From Pisaster brevispinus (taxonomy: Eukaryota; Echinodermata; Asteroidea; Forcipulatida; Asteriidae), in assembly GCA_023634235.1 (NCBI GenBank), contig JAMKCF010000007.1, positions 3,638,001 to 3,702,000 on the forward strand: DNA of 64,000 nucleotides. The letters are read 5' to 3'. Position numbers and translations under genes: made by a program. Positions 12,115 to 22,765 of the stretch are shown here, piece by piece. Below the pieces are notes generated by a model, which was not told the origin of the DNA, ran no database searches, and saw only the letters and a program-made list of their open reading frames with translations. The stretch's first letter is position 1, and each line of letters opens with the position of its first letter.

Positions 12115-12330
12115 GGTTTGGGGATCAGGTTGGCTCACTGGTTTCTTTCCCTCCCTGTCACCTCTGTGGACCCCGGTTCAAATCGTGCATGTAGACGGGG
12201 TTTTCAGTCCCTACCTAGTTGCGTGGGTTGTCCCCATCTGGGGTTTTCCTCCCACATCTAATTTTGAACATTTCTTCTTGTTGCCTAGTCACCATCCTGT
12301 TATTGGGATGTGAGCTGTTGGATGTGTAAT
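12115..12330 (+). mobile_element. SINE-2 copy
   Basis: A tRNA-like promoter (GGTTGGCTCACTGGTTTCTT, B box CCGGTTCAAATCG) is followed by GGGGTTTTCAGTCCCTACC and GGGGTTTTCCTCCCACATCT. The copy at 15060 has the same parts in inverse order. Confidence 0.65.
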
Positions 12331-12649
12331 TTACTTTTTTTTCATAACTTATTTTTTATTTATTTATTTAATTTTAAATAAAAAAAATAAATAAATGTTT
12401 TGACAAAAAAGTAAAAAAAGTAAATAGTCAATACAGTATATGCTGTCACCTGAATAAATCTGGTCCATTTTGAGTTTAGGTAAAGTAAAAATGACATTTT
12501 TGTGACTCGATTTTTCTCTCTCAAAACTACGGAGATCATCGCAGCATTTTTAGGGGAAAAGAAGACGGAAACATAGTGAACTTAATCACTGTAGCTCGCT
12601 AGCCTGAGGAACCTGTAAACAAGGGTGCTTGCTATGTACATGAATGTGA
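12331..12649. other. AT-rich palindromic tract and unassigned DNA
   Basis: 12335-12425 is almost pure A/T with TTTATTTATTTA answered by AAATAAATAA, an imperfect inverted repeat. The rest is unassigned. Confidence 0.5.
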
Positions 12650-12893
12650 ACCAGAAACACCAGGGTTAACCCCTACTCTTTCGTTCTGGGTTCTTTTACA
12701 TGCACTACCAATCCTAGTACACAGGACCTACAGCTTAATATCCCATCCGAAGGACAAAGCAATTAATTATTTTAAATCCTCTAGCTCAAGGACACAAGTG
12801 CCACGACTGGGACTCAAACCCACAATCTGCTGTTCAAAAAACACCAGAGCTTGAGTCTGGTGCTCTTAACCGCTCGACCAGACATGCCACATT
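12650..12893 (-). mobile_element. SINE-1 copy, minus orientation
   Basis: Reading backwards from 12893, it has the tRNA-Leu-like head (CATGTCTGGTCGAGCGGTTA), the B box in GGGTTTGAGTCCCAGTCG, then CACTTGTGTCCTTGAGC and the body through the GTAAAAGAACCCAG-type segment. Confidence 0.7.
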
Positions 12894-13404
12894 ATGTTTC
12901 CTGAGAGACACATTGTATTTTTTTATTTTGTGAGTTCTTTAGTTTCCTTGCCTCCTTCAAGTGAAAGGCAACACCAGTCATAGATTAGTCCTGAACTCAC
13001 TCGAGACTCAGTAAGTGCAGGGCCTGAAGCAGCCTCTATTTAAGAGTGAAGTAGACTGCCTGAATACGGCCGATGGGATTGATTAAGGACCCCACACTCT
13101 ATTAACAGAGCGATATATCCATTGCGTATCGTGCACTTGAGATTATCATTTTAAACAGGTGGAATTGGTTATATGCCATGAACCTTTGCATAAATTGACC
13201 AATAGACTTGTTATTGGAAGCTCCCATGCTTGTCATTTTCACCCGGTGTTGACGGTATGAAGCCATGTTCCAAATAATGGCTTTGGCAGAAGACGGCATT
13301 CGTAACACCAAAAAGTCCTATTCTCCAATGCTTTCATTGCAGGCAACGTCCATCTGTAGCTGAAGTCTCTTAATTTGGACTTGACCTGTTTTTGAAAATA
13401 ACAT
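12894..13404. other. No gene recognised
   Basis: Unassigned. A 69-codon reverse frame at 13102-13311 has no recognisable domain. Confidence 0.4.
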
Positions 13405-13800
13405 TTCCAGTGAAGTTGGATGGAATCTCTTTTACTTGAGCTACATGTGTAGCTTTCAAAAAAGAACTTGACTAGCCAGCAGGACTTGTTAGCTTGTTAT
13501 TTCACTGGTCCGTCAACTTTTTCACTTGTCCATATTTCTGTACAGTATATTAAATGGGATGCTAAAATTAACAATTCCAGTGAAGTTGGATAGAATCTCT
13601 TTTACTTGAGCTACATGTGTAGCTTTCAGAAAAGAACTTGACATTTTGATTAGTATGCTCTGATGTAAAAAGTATGGGTCAGGGTTTGTCCGTAACTTTT
13701 TCAGCGACTAGCCAGCAGGACTTGTTAGCTTGTCATTTCACTGGTCCGTCAGCTTTTTCACTTGTCCATATTTTTGTATATTAAATGGGATGCTTAGCAA
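13405..13800. repeat. Duplicated 160-220 bp segment
   Basis: TTCCAGTGAAGTTGGATGGA and CTACATGTGTAGCTTTC (itself palindromic) occur at 13408 and 13576. ACTAGCCAGCAGGACTTGTT and CTTTTTCACTTGTCCATATT occur in both. The second copy has about 60 extra bases. A related diverged copy is at 39105-39262. Confidence 0.75.
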
Positions 13801-14754
13801 TGCTAAACTAGTCAGCCAGACCACATGGAGTGAATTTTGAGTGGTCCTCGGGTGTTTTAACTGGCATTTGGCCAGCAGACCAGTGTTAGAAAGAACGCTA
13901 GCCTGCATAAAAAACTTCATCTCGATGCGGTTAATGGTAACTAGAAGCTTATGATATTACTTGAAATGCCATGTGATGACATTCAAATTCTTTAGTTAAG
14001 GATGGTAATATTACATGAATGGAATTTATTGATCTATTAGGTTAAATTAAATTACTTATTAACTATAACACATAGAAATGATTGCTTATCTAATTTGAAA
14101 ACTCATGAGTACATGTATTCTTTGTGAAGAGGGCAGACCTCGTACAAGCTTCGACTTTCTGTCCGACCTCTGCATACTATCATTAAGTTCCGTTAAAGTT
14201 TTCCCTTGTATTGTATTGCCATATACTGCCTTATGGTATGGACAAAATAAACCTGAAACCTGAGACCTGAAGTCTGAATAATCTTCACAAGAAAAGCCAA
14301 TGAGCAACCCACTGGACTACCGGCCGGGGCCAGTAATTTTAGCACAGGGCCAGTAACTCCACATCCAAAGAAGCCCTGCAGTCTAGTGTTTTCCCAAACA
14401 TACTTTAAATCTTTTTAATTCCAAACCTCTTTAAAGTTCTTCAAATTTAAAATTGAATTTCCGGTCCAGTGCCATTCCTGCAGCTGATTTCACAAAAGCT
14501 TCCTGCAGCTTTTTCTTTATAAAAGATTTGCTTTATATTGATTTGTGCCAAAGCTTATAGCGCTGATTAGAGAAGTGTCGTGGCAGACTGGTCTAGCACC
14601 ACATTATTGCCTCAGTGCAAAAACGTTGTATCTTGATTTTGCGTGCGTACTTGTTGTGTGTGTACATCTGTGCTATTTAAAGTTTGCGCATAACATAAGT
14701 GCTGTCTTTGAAGATATTACGTGTTTGCACTTACACGACAATGTTCAAGTTATA
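13801..14754. other. Unassigned, with MITE-C fragments
   Basis: Apart from the MITE-C pieces near 14308-14395 and 14461, no repeat or gene was recognised. GTATTGTATTGCCATA and GGTATGGACAAAATAAAC at 14208-14251 may be an old LINE tail. Confidence 0.35.
14308..14395. mobile_element. MITE-C fragment
   Basis: It holds CGGGGCCAGTAATTTTAGCA and GAAGCCCTGCAGTCTAGTG. Another small piece (CCGGTCCAGTGCCATTCC) follows at 14461. Confidence 0.5.
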
Positions 14755-14985
14755 TCGTTCACAGAGAGTGGGTTCAAATCCCGGCCTGGCTGGTCACAAT
14801 GCTTTTGTGCTTGAGTAAGATAATTTCCCATCATTGCTTAAATGTCCTTCAGATGACATGTTACAAAGCTGTTGGTCCTGTGTACAAAGATAGGTAATGT
14901 AGTGCACGAAAGAACCCAGAACACTTATCGTGGAGGAGTAGGGGTTTATCTCAATGTCTCTGGTTCATTGCGTGCACTTTGTCTT
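14755..14985 (+). mobile_element. SINE-1 copy lacking its 5' head
   Basis: It begins in the B-box region (AGTGGGTTCAAATCCCGGCC) and continues through GCTGTTGGTCCTGTGT and GAAAGAACCCAGAACACTTA. The first half of the tRNA-like head is missing. Confidence 0.6.
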
Positions 14986-15059
14986 TCCCATCAGGCTTCC
15001 GAGGAACTGTGATCAAGTTTGCTTTTCATTTCATTTCATTAATTAATTCTGGTCTGGTT

Positions 15060-15296
15060 GTGAAGCCAAGGACTCTCTGAACTTAATCACTGTACTATAG
15101 CCAAGAACCCCATGGAGAGAAGGACGTTTCAGTTTTAGATGTGGGAGGAAAACCCTGGAGAATTATTTCAGGGAAAACCAATGCAATCAGTCAGGGACTG
15201 AAAACCCAATCCACATGTTGCCCTAGGTGGGATTTGAACTGGGATCCCAGAAGTGGAAGTCAAGGAAAGGTACCACTGTGCCAACCCGACCACTTT
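15060..15296 (-). mobile_element. SINE-2 copy, minus orientation
   Basis: The reverse strand reads GGTCGGGTTGGCACAGTGG, B box CCAGTTCAAATCCCAC, GGTTTTCAGTCCCTGACTG and GGTTTTCCTCCCACATCT, as in the 12115 copy. Confidence 0.65.
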
Positions 15297-15670
15297 TGAG
15301 GCATCCTTTGCGGCATCCTTATTTCCTTCACAGAAATTAATTAGAATGGTGATTGTAAAGTGCTGTGTAGAGTATAGCAGTGCAAGCCCAAAACTATTTA
15401 AACAAAATTTAATGGATACATTACAATACATAGGCATTCAAGTAGTGTGCAACTTTTTAGATGTTACTATAGGACGTTTGGGAATGGCATAATCTGAAAT
15501 TTTTCTGTGATAGAAGATGGAGGCTTTTGTAGAAAACTTAAAACCCCAAAAGGTGAACCGGAACACAATGTGAACAGGGACACAGTGTGAACTAAGTGGC
15601 ACATTCATTGTGAAGCTTAATGCAGGAAACTAATATCCTGAGCCAGGAAAAAATAGAAGCCCCACATCCT
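15297..15670. other. No gene recognised
   Basis: Unassigned. An open frame of 79 codons starting at 15253 reads out of SINE-2 and is not credible. Confidence 0.4.
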
Positions 15671-16109
15671 TTAAAGGTAGGGTCAAAGGTTAGTTTTTAG
15701 TGACCTTATGCTGATTTATAGAAACAATTATAAAGAAAGATACAATAAAAATCACATGTGAAAGTATCAGCTGAATTCAGTGTCTACAGCAAAAAACTGC
15801 TACAGTATTTTCACAAGAACCTCAAATCTATCCACGTTTAGCGAGGTGACAGTGGGTACAAACCGCGTCTCTGGCAGCAGCATTCGGGAGCGGACACCAT
15901 CCCTCAGAAATCTGAGGAATGATTTATGCATGAATCGTTTCTCAGATTCAACAATTTTTGGGGTGAAAAATTATCCAAACTATATTACTTGGAAAGGATT
16001 CCTTTCTCAAAATATTTTATACTATCAACAGCTGCAGTGCTTCTCACAATTAAGTTGTTATGGTCATAATTTTTTGGAGTACTTACCAATCTATGACCCT
16101 ACCTTTGAA
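15671..16109 (-). mobile_element. MITE-A copy 1
   Basis: The element is about 440 bp. It begins TTAAAGGTAGGGTCAAAGGT and ends with the inverse CCAATCTATGACCCTACCTT. The internal phrase CATGAATCGTTTCTCAGATT and the CGCAGCATTC-type block are shared by all copies. A 125-codon open frame inside is fortuitous. Confidence 0.75.
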
Positions 16110-16251
16110 GGCTGTGGGGCTTTACCATGCTGTTGCCATCCTTGTAATGTTCCCTGACTGCTTTAATGTTATTGTAACCTGATTCTCATTATACTGTAAT
16201 GGGTCAGCCTACATGTATTTTCCTTTTGGCGTCAGTTTGGTTAACATTGGG

Positions 16252-16409
16252 CCTTTTCCAAACCTCGGCTTATGGCTCCAGCTGCAGCCTGGGCTCTGTC
16301 ATTAATCTTGGAGCAGTGTGTATTTTGCAAGGTGCTTCACTATCAAACAGAGCCCTAAAGCTGGAGCCATAGCCTAAGCCTGAGCCTGAGCCGAGGTTTG
16401 AAAAAAAAC
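16252..16409. mobile_element. Small palindromic MITE upstream of exon A
   Basis: CAAACCTCGGCTTATGGCTC at the left is mirrored by CTGGAGCCATAGCCTAAGCC and GAGCCGAGGTTTG at the right, about 158 bp in all. It lies about 300 bp upstream of the exon A start codon. Confidence 0.7.
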
Positions 16410-16708
16410 CTATTGTTTTGAATGGGATGAAGAAATACATAACAACGCTGCACCGGGGAAACTTCTCTTTGTCAGATGTCCGATACATTAACCATGAGTT
16501 GCTTTCCCCAGGGATTTGACCATGGAGTTTCAGCAATCAGTTTTTAGTAACCCTTTTCATGTGTGGTTTGTTGTTCAGGAGTTTCAGAACATCATGAAGT
16601 CATGAAAATGGGGATATTTTTAGCTGACGTTGACAAACCAGCCAGTTGGTACATGTAGGAGTACATCAGCATGCAAGGTGAGAAGTATACGTTGACACTT
16701 TGATCAAA
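16410..16708 (+). promoter_or_regulatory. Putative 5' leader of exon A with three short upstream ORFs
   Basis: This non-repetitive stretch sits between a small MITE and the exon A start codon. It contains upstream ATGs opening short frames at 16594-16605, 16602-16658 (18 codons) and 16671-16703 (10 codons, stopping 5 bases before the main ATG). A donor-like AAGGTGAGA sits at 16675-16683, so part of the leader could instead be a spliced non-coding exon. No clear TATA box was seen. Whether this is transcribed leader or promoter cannot be told from sequence alone. Confidence 0.35.
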
Positions 16709-17062
16709 ATGGTGGAGGATAAAGTTCCGTACAGGACGCCAAAACTGGTAGGCGCTGCTGGGGATCCAATCGTGAAGCCAGACAATGGGGCATCGACGAC
16801 CAATGGCCATCAGGAGGGTACAAGAGAGAGGACCCAGCAACAGAGTATGCCTGGTAAAGACGATTCGGTTACCAACTCCAACTATGATTCGTCAGATGAT
16901 GATGAACTGGAAATCACAGCTGAGGACCGCGCCTCGCTGCGATGGTACTTTGCCATCGTTATCTTCCTGACGGGTGTGGTCATTGCAAGCCTGATGGGGT
17001 ACGCCTTCTCGATGCACTTGGCCACCATACATGAGAACAGATTGTGGTTCAGTAGCATCATG
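16709..17062 (+). CDS. DPY19L3: DPY19L3-like C-mannosyltransferase, first coding exon A
   Basis: This exon encodes the first 118 residues of a DPY19-family protein. These are multi-pass ER enzymes that move mannose from dolichyl-phosphate mannose to tryptophan in WxxW motifs of thrombospondin type 1 repeats. Seen: a hydrophilic tail (residues 1-78) with an acidic patch DSSDDDELE near 60-68, one hydrophobic helix at about 80-102, then ATIHENRLWFSSIM, the family signature opening the first luminal loop. The reading frame runs phase 0 into a perfect GTAAGT donor at 17063. The ATG at 16709 has A at -3 and G at +4, and an in-frame TGA lies at 16679-16681, so no longer N-terminus is possible without splicing. 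In the family the next exon starts near an EVERE motif, which I could not find. Exon B at 52126 is a homologue. The L3 subfamily is inferred from the HENxLWFS spelling; L4 is less likely. Confidence 0.82.
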
Positions 17063-17123
17063 GTAAGTTTAATTTTGTTTGCATTTGTAGTTAAAAATGT
17101 GTGTTAATAAATATGTGTTGATA

Positions 17124-17470
17124 AACCACAAGCGAAACTGACTGGGTAAATTTCTAAAAAGTTTTCTCTTGTGGTTTGATGCTTGGTATTTGAAATAAAA
17201 ATTTGCATCCCCTTAAGGTGATCCCTCTGCTGCTGCTTCCTAGATTGTATTGTAAACTTGTGTGTGATCCCTAGCTATACGGCAGTTGCAGGTCGAATGG
17301 CTTCTGACTGGCACCCCCAAACAAAGATGACAAGACAGGGAGACTGCCAGCATAGGTCTAGATAGCTCAGTTGGTAGAGTGCGGGCCGTTAATCTAAAGG
17401 TCACAGGTTCAAGTCCCCCTCTAGTAAATGTTTCGTTTTTTTTCTACCCCAAATTATTTTACAAATATTT
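17124..17470 (+). mobile_element. MITE-T copy with decayed tRNA-like region (17356-17426)
   Basis: The left terminus AACCACAAGCGAAACTGACT lies at 17124. The internal block matches the 59356 copy, and the tRNA-like part keeps the A box (TAGCTCAGTTGGTAGAG) and B box (GGTTCAAGTCC) but only about five of seven acceptor pairs. It starts only about 60 bases downstream of the exon A splice donor. Confidence 0.55.
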
Positions 17471-17814
17471 GATAATTAATTGTGAGGATGGAACCGAATG
17501 ACGGTGTAATGGATGTAATAATTGCAGTGTGGATGAAAAATGTGATTTTGGTTTTATCGTTACATTGATGTTTGATAAGCACTTGAATAGGAACAATAGT
17601 CCAACAGGCTAAAATGAGATCTGGTAAACTGCAGCCTACCCAGCCTTGCTACCATGGGCAGTGCATTGTATTGATACCTCTCGCCATTAACCCCTGGAAG
17701 AGAAGCACTGAAAAACAACACTGATTGGCTATCCATATGCGAGTGTGACTGCTCAGCTGACACGCTTGTAAAAACCTTTCAAATGCTTTTAGGGCGCTTG
17801 TCAAAATGCACATA

Positions 17815-17990
17815 TTTTTATGCAATGCACTTCAAATGAATCATGTTTTTGTATGGTCACCCTAAACTGCATACAATTAGACATTTATCACAAGATAAAA
17901 AAAGAATGAGAGGGAACCAGTTGCTCTATGACTTGATGCATCTTTTGATGCGTAGACTGTAACACAAAATGGATCAACCACATGACTAAT
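17815..17990. repeat. Repeat D, copy 1
   Basis: TGGTCACCCTAAACTGCATA through TTTATCACAAGATAAAAAAA and CTTGATGCATCTTTTGATGC is nearly identical to 24050-24190 inside MITE-A copy 3. Confidence 0.75.
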
Positions 17991-18004
17991 TAAAATATCC
18001 AATA

Positions 18005-18150
18005 TATTACAGCTTATGATATATCCCATCTAAAGGATGAAGCAATTACGTATGGTTAAATGTAATTCTCAAGGGTAATGTATGTGCCATGACCAGGATT
18101 CGAACCCACTCTGACAACACCAGAACTTGGAGTTAGGGTAGGTTGCGCAT
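18005..18150 (-). mobile_element. SINE-1 fragment, minus orientation
   Basis: It contains the inverse of the B-box region (CAGGATTCGAACCCACTCTG) and CCCATCTAAAGGATGAAGCA. The distal tail is missing. Confidence 0.55.
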
Positions 18151-19159
18151 TATCATCTACCTGTAAGTGTAAGAAGGGCTTAGTGAAAGTTCTACCGGAG
18201 AAATTGGGTGTAAGCAGCTAACAGTGTTTCAAGAAAACTTTGATGGGTTTTTCTGCCCTTCACAAGTCATTCGAGGAAGGTTAAATGCATGAGAATGGAA
18301 GACATGTCTGTCTAGCTACAAACAATATTTTAAAATGCCATACACACATTTTGTATCTTTTTTCACTAGCCATTGTTGTATTGCTTATGACCTTCTGTTA
18401 ATTGCTGGGACAAAAAGTACTTTTTGTGCCTGGAGGAAGGGAAAACAGTGCAAGTTGAAAAGTGTCGTTTACTTGTCCCTCAAATCTTTGCTAGACAATA
18501 TTAGTGTCAAGGGTGAGCCCTGCATGCTTTTATGCTTTAAGCACAATGTTACCAAAGAAGTAAAGGGAAATCCAAAATTAGTTCACAAGACCTTGAGTTA
18601 AAAACTGTGGCTGGATGACATTAGGTCAAAAATTGTAGGCATTTCTAGTTGCTGTGGGAGTTATAGAGGAACACACCCTAGCCCTTAACTCCCAAAAGGG
18701 GTTACAAAGAAGCAAGGCCGGTGGGACATTTGATCTTGATCTTAATTTGGAAAAAGAGTTGTAAGGTCTCTGTGTGATTACCTCCATGTGTTTAGAATTT
18801 GGTTTTTGTCTGTCTTTTCTTAAAACCCCCGGTTCAGGTTTCAGGAAGTATATAAAAACACATCATCGGTACCAAACCGAAACTTTGTCGCCAACCCTCA
18901 CATGTGCCTGATGTTAGTTCAGAGTGAGTTAAAAGAACATCTGAAGGGGGAAGGCTTATAATATTAGATTTCCCGTTCAGAAGTCATCTTCCTGCTTATT
19001 CACCAAGTGGCTGGGTTTTTCCTCAGGTAGCTACATTACACGGTAACATTTGTAGATCGTTGGTACGTGATGTCGCCTCGTCAGGAAGCTCTCTTCAACT
19101 CATTTGTCAGGTCCTGGGTCTAGCTTTGGTACAGGTGGTACTTGCTTTGGCTTTAAAGT

Positions 19160-19405
19160 CCTGATACTGCATGGAGCCAAGGAGGCAACAGGTAGGCAAT
19201 TGCCTCCATGCCCCTGGTTATTACCTGGTTGCCCTTTGAAATGCTCCAGTGCAAGTTTGTATGAATTCCCTAATAGAGGAACCCTTTTCCAGGGGTAAAA
19301 CCGACCTGCCCTTGCAGAGAGCTGGAATTACATGAAGGCCATCGAGGAATGACCTCTTTTGCCCCTGTCTTGGCCTTGGTGCCTCTTCAAATTTCCTGGC
19401 CTGAA
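19160..19405. mobile_element. MITE-F copy
   Basis: It contains GGCAATTGCCTCCATGCCCC, AATAGAGGAACCCTTTTCCA and the end TTCCTGGCCTG. Related copies are at 22630, 28560, 35893, 56380 and 59700. The terminal signature is CAGGCCTGGA and its inverse. Confidence 0.55.
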
Positions 19406-19482
19406 CATCTGACAACACACTTTAAGGCTTGTGAAAAATGGTCTGCCAGATGAACCACCATAGATGTACCTTTGACCTTGCG

Positions 19483-19742
19483 TGGCTGAATACTGTGTGT
19501 GTATGCGCGCACACACACACGCACACATTTGTGAATCCCGTAAATCAAGAACTTCTTTTTGTTGTTTCCATTGTTTGGACTTTTTGTTTTTATCAACGTC
19601 CCCATTGTACATGAAAGCGAAGCGAGGACGTCCTTGCTCTATCAAACCTGGATTCCATTTGTTAAAGTCCTCGGTTTCAACAGTAGACACGCTCTGTGTG
19701 TGAATGTGCGCACACATCACATACGCACACATCATTCGTGTG
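19483..19742. repeat. CA-bounded segment
   Basis: Begins GTGTGTGTATGCGCGCACAC and ends TGTGCGCACACATCACATAC. The layout resembles 27410-27800, with TCCCCATTGTACATGAAAG and CGAGGACGTCCTTGC inside. Confidence 0.45.
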
Positions 19743-20179
19743 CTCTTTAGATTGTGATTTTCTAAATGTTGTTCCTCTTTGCATAATTATGTCTATCCAA
19801 TGAAACCATTTGGTTTGTAAGACCAGTGACTGTCTGCGTTAGTAAAGACAGGGGACCAGTCTATCCTTGCCAAGTTTCTGAATATGGTCAAACTACCGCT
19901 ACTTTACAGCAGACGGAAAGAAAAAACCCAATCTGTTCAATTTCAGCATATGGCAAGAGTTAACATGGAACAATTTGTGTGCATTTTTCTCCATAAGTGG
20001 ATGACTCATGCCATAGACAGTCCAGGTAGAAGACCTGTGCTAACTCAGGGATGATATTGAGATGGAAGCAAGAGGATACATGTAGGTGGATCAGGAACTG
20101 TAAAACGAGAACCGTGGTCTTTGGCCTTTGTCCAGTACCTTGTTTAAAACTCGGCAAAAGATCCGACCCTACTTGAAAT

Positions 20180-20730
20180 TTTCTGACTTTGAGTACAAAA
20201 ATTTACATTAATAGCCACAGTGTCTGGGTATAATATGCTGATGGTTATTCACTGAAATGCTTTTTAAATGATTAGAAAATATGTTCTTCTGCTAGGCAAA
20301 AATCTGGCTGACTGTTCTGGCTTGTGTGATCTTCTAGAATTTCCTTCGAATATTTTCCGGACATTTTTTCTTAAAAATGTATTTACAAAATTGACAATAT
20401 TGGCCACAGTGTCTTGGTGTATGGTGATCATTATTTAGAATTAAATGGTTTTTAAATGATTAAGCTTGGTTTTGTTTGTGCTAAGCAACGTTCTGGGTGC
20501 TCTTCTGGCTTGTAGGATGTTCAAGAATTTCCTTGGAATATTTTTCAGACACTTGTCTTAAAAAGTAATTTAAACAAATTGCCAATGTTAGCCACTGTGT
20601 CTGGGTGTCCGGTGATGCTTTTTACAAATTATGGCTTTGAAAGAAGCAAGATTTTTCTGTTCTGAGTGAAACTTTGGGCACTGTCCTGGCTGGTATGATC
20701 TTCTAGAATTTCCTTGTATTGTCTAGACGA
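20180..20730. repeat. Three tandem copies of a 188-bp unit
   Basis: GCCACAGTGTCTGGGTAT-type landmarks fall at 20213, 20403 and 20591, and TTCTAGAATTTCCTT-type landmarks at about 20333, 20523 and 20703. The copies are about 75-80 percent alike by eye. Confidence 0.8.
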
Positions 20731-20768
20731 TTAAGTTCTCAAGTACTTGCTCATTTGCTGAGGGTGTC

Positions 20769-21152
20769 CAGGGCTTGGAATTCACACTGGGCCACAGGCC
20801 AGAGGCCAGCAATTTTAGTGTTGAGTAAACTGACTGAATATAAGTCTGGGGGTCTTGTCTTGTTGACTTTCAGTTTGATAATAATCTTTCAATTCTGTTG
20901 AGTATTGAAGAATTCTTGCCCATAATTCAAGTGAGATAAATATTCTCTTAGTGCTTGTTCAAACTAAAACGGTTCTTTTAAGAAATGAGAAAAAAAAAAA
21001 CTACAGGTAAACAGTTGAAAAACTGTTTACCTGTTGTTTTTTTTCTCATTTCAATTTTCAATTCTGGTCTTGACTGGTAAAAACAATTCTGGTCCAGTGA
21101 ACATTCTGAGCTTCAAGCCCTGTAGTCTCCCCCCCCCCCTAAATTTGATCTC
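20769..21152 (+). mobile_element. MITE-C copy with a perfect-looking central hairpin
   Basis: Start CAGGGCTTGGAATTCACACT, block GGCCAGCAATTTTAGTGTTG, right block AATTCTGGTCCAGTGAACAT. At its centre, 20982-21052 is a long hairpin. MITE-B begins directly at its right end. Confidence 0.65.
20982..21052. repeat. 71-bp hairpin inside MITE-C
   Basis: The left arm (GAAATGAG, an A run, CTACAGGTAAACAGTT) pairs with the right arm (AACTGTTTACCTGTTG, a T run, CTCATTTC) around a 4-base GAAA loop. There is one mismatch and a small length difference in the A/T run. Confidence 0.85.
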
Positions 21153-21155
21153 TAT

Positions 21156-21353
21156 GCCCAATTTCATAAAGCTGCTCAAGCACAAAAAGTAGCTAAGCAC
21201 TTTAGTAATAATAATATGCTTACCATAATAAGTTTACCAGCCAAAATAACATTCCATGTGTACCATTTGTGACTGGTACCCTGCTTTATTTTTGCTTAGC
21301 AGAACATTTCTAAGCAATATTTGCTTCTTAAGCAGCTCTATGAAATTGGGCCC
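21156..21353. mobile_element. MITE-B copy, near palindromic
   Basis: The 198-bp element has long TIRs. It starts GCCCAATTTCATAAAGCTGC and ends AGCAGCTCTATGAAATTGGG. The two halves mirror each other (TGCTTACC with GCTTAGCAG). Confidence 0.8.
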
Positions 21354-21754
21354 TGGTGTCTCACTGACTGTAGAAGGAAATGATGGGGGTTCCTAACTTT
21401 GAAAATCTCTCAGACATTCTTTGAGGTCTCTTAATCCCAACACCAAGCCCACTTAAGCCCAAGATGAATTGATGGCCAGTGAATGAGAAGGAACATTAAT
21501 AGTATATTAATGGGTTTCACTTGTCATCACATTGTCTGACTGATTGGTAGCAGGTGCATCCAACCTGTTACTTCAGAAGTCATTCATCTTTTGTCATTGT
21601 TTTTTTTTGATCTGCAATTTAGACATTGCACTTCCCTGGCTGGCCCAACTACTGTGGAATATTTTGCGATTTATTCTTTAATTAAAAGTGATCCCTGCTG
21701 TTGGTTTGGCTGCACACATTCATAGAGACAGATGCAACAAGTGGTTGTTAATTA

Positions 21755-21845
21755 GCGTCTTTCACACTACCGAGGGAATTAAAACCTCAGGGAATTCCTG
21801 GGGATTTTGAACCCCGCCACCGAATGTTCGTTTCACAATAACGGA
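21755..21845. mobile_element. TIR-like fragment
   Basis: CGTCTTTCACACTACCGAGG begins the piece and TTCGTTTCACAATAACGG ends it, an imperfect inverse, with repeated GGGAATT and GGGGATT motifs between. It may be a small MITE. Confidence 0.35.
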
Positions 21846-22385
21846 AAGTTCAGAAGTAAAAAAAATAACAAAAATTACATTTAAATGATAAACAAATATA
21901 AATAAACGAGTTCAAACAGCGTTCCTGTTAACAGTTTTTCTTTCAAGTAGCTGTTTAAATGTTGCAAAATTTTGTGCCCAGTATGAGCATGGAGGAAGGA
22001 TATTGGCATGAGGTACACTTTATACTTGTTGAAAAATAAACACTCCCCGCTCGTTCCAGAATGTATCTAGAATGTATCTCAAGTGTATCTCAACGAGTAA
22101 TCTATAGTTGGTTGTACGCCAGTTCACTGTCCAAACAGACTGACTACCTCCATTAACAGTGTAGGCCAGGCCTTCATTTATTATTCAGCACTCAGAATTG
22201 ATTTGGGGTCTAGAGCAAGTCGGAATGTTTATTGTTCATGACTGTTTACTAACAGAATTTGCAATGTTGTTTGAGGAGCTCTCTTGTTGAAAAGTGTGGC
22301 ATAAAGTACATCTGTGGTCCTTTCTGTATGCTTCATGTAACATTAAAACGTTTGTTGAATTCGATGCTCAATTTTAGAAATCAAT

Positions 22386-22629
22386 TGAAAGGTAGGGTAA
22401 TAGATTGGTTTTTGTCAATGTAGTGCTGCTTTATTGGCTAAATTATTAAGAAAGATACAGTTAAAGTCACCAGTGAAAGTTTCAGCTGAATACAGTGTCT
22501 ACCTGTTGAAAAACAGCAAGAAACTGTCACTGTATTTTCATCAAGAATGTCGATTCCATCCATGTTCAACGAGGTTGATAGCGGGTACCAACTGCATCTC
22601 TGGCCGCAGCATTCATGAACGAACACCAC
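22386..22629 (-). mobile_element. MITE-A copy 2, 3' truncated
   Basis: Start AAAGGTAGGGTAATAGATTG, then CAGCTGAATACAGTGTCTAC and the GGTACCAACTGCATCTCTGG block. It stops at about 22629, where MITE-F sequence begins. Confidence 0.65.
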
Positions 22630-22765
22630 GCCATGGCCTCTATTACCCTGGTCTTGACCTTGGTGCCCTTTTTAAAAGTGTCCCATACCATAGACTTAAT
22701 AAGATTTTGCAATGGAAATGGAAATGGTCTTGCCCTCTCACAGATGAAATTCCAGGCCTGATTTA
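22630..22765. mobile_element. MITE-F fragment
   Basis: Begins CATGGCCTCTATTACCCTGG and ends ATTCCAGGCCTG. It joins directly to the truncated MITE-A copy 2. Confidence 0.55.

Noticed and set aside
15780..16157. 125-codon open frame, + strand
   Set aside because: Inside MITE-A copy 1. The other copies do not preserve the frame.
17356..17426. Functional tRNA gene
   Set aside because: Acceptor and T stems are broken. It is a decayed copy of the module in MITE-T.
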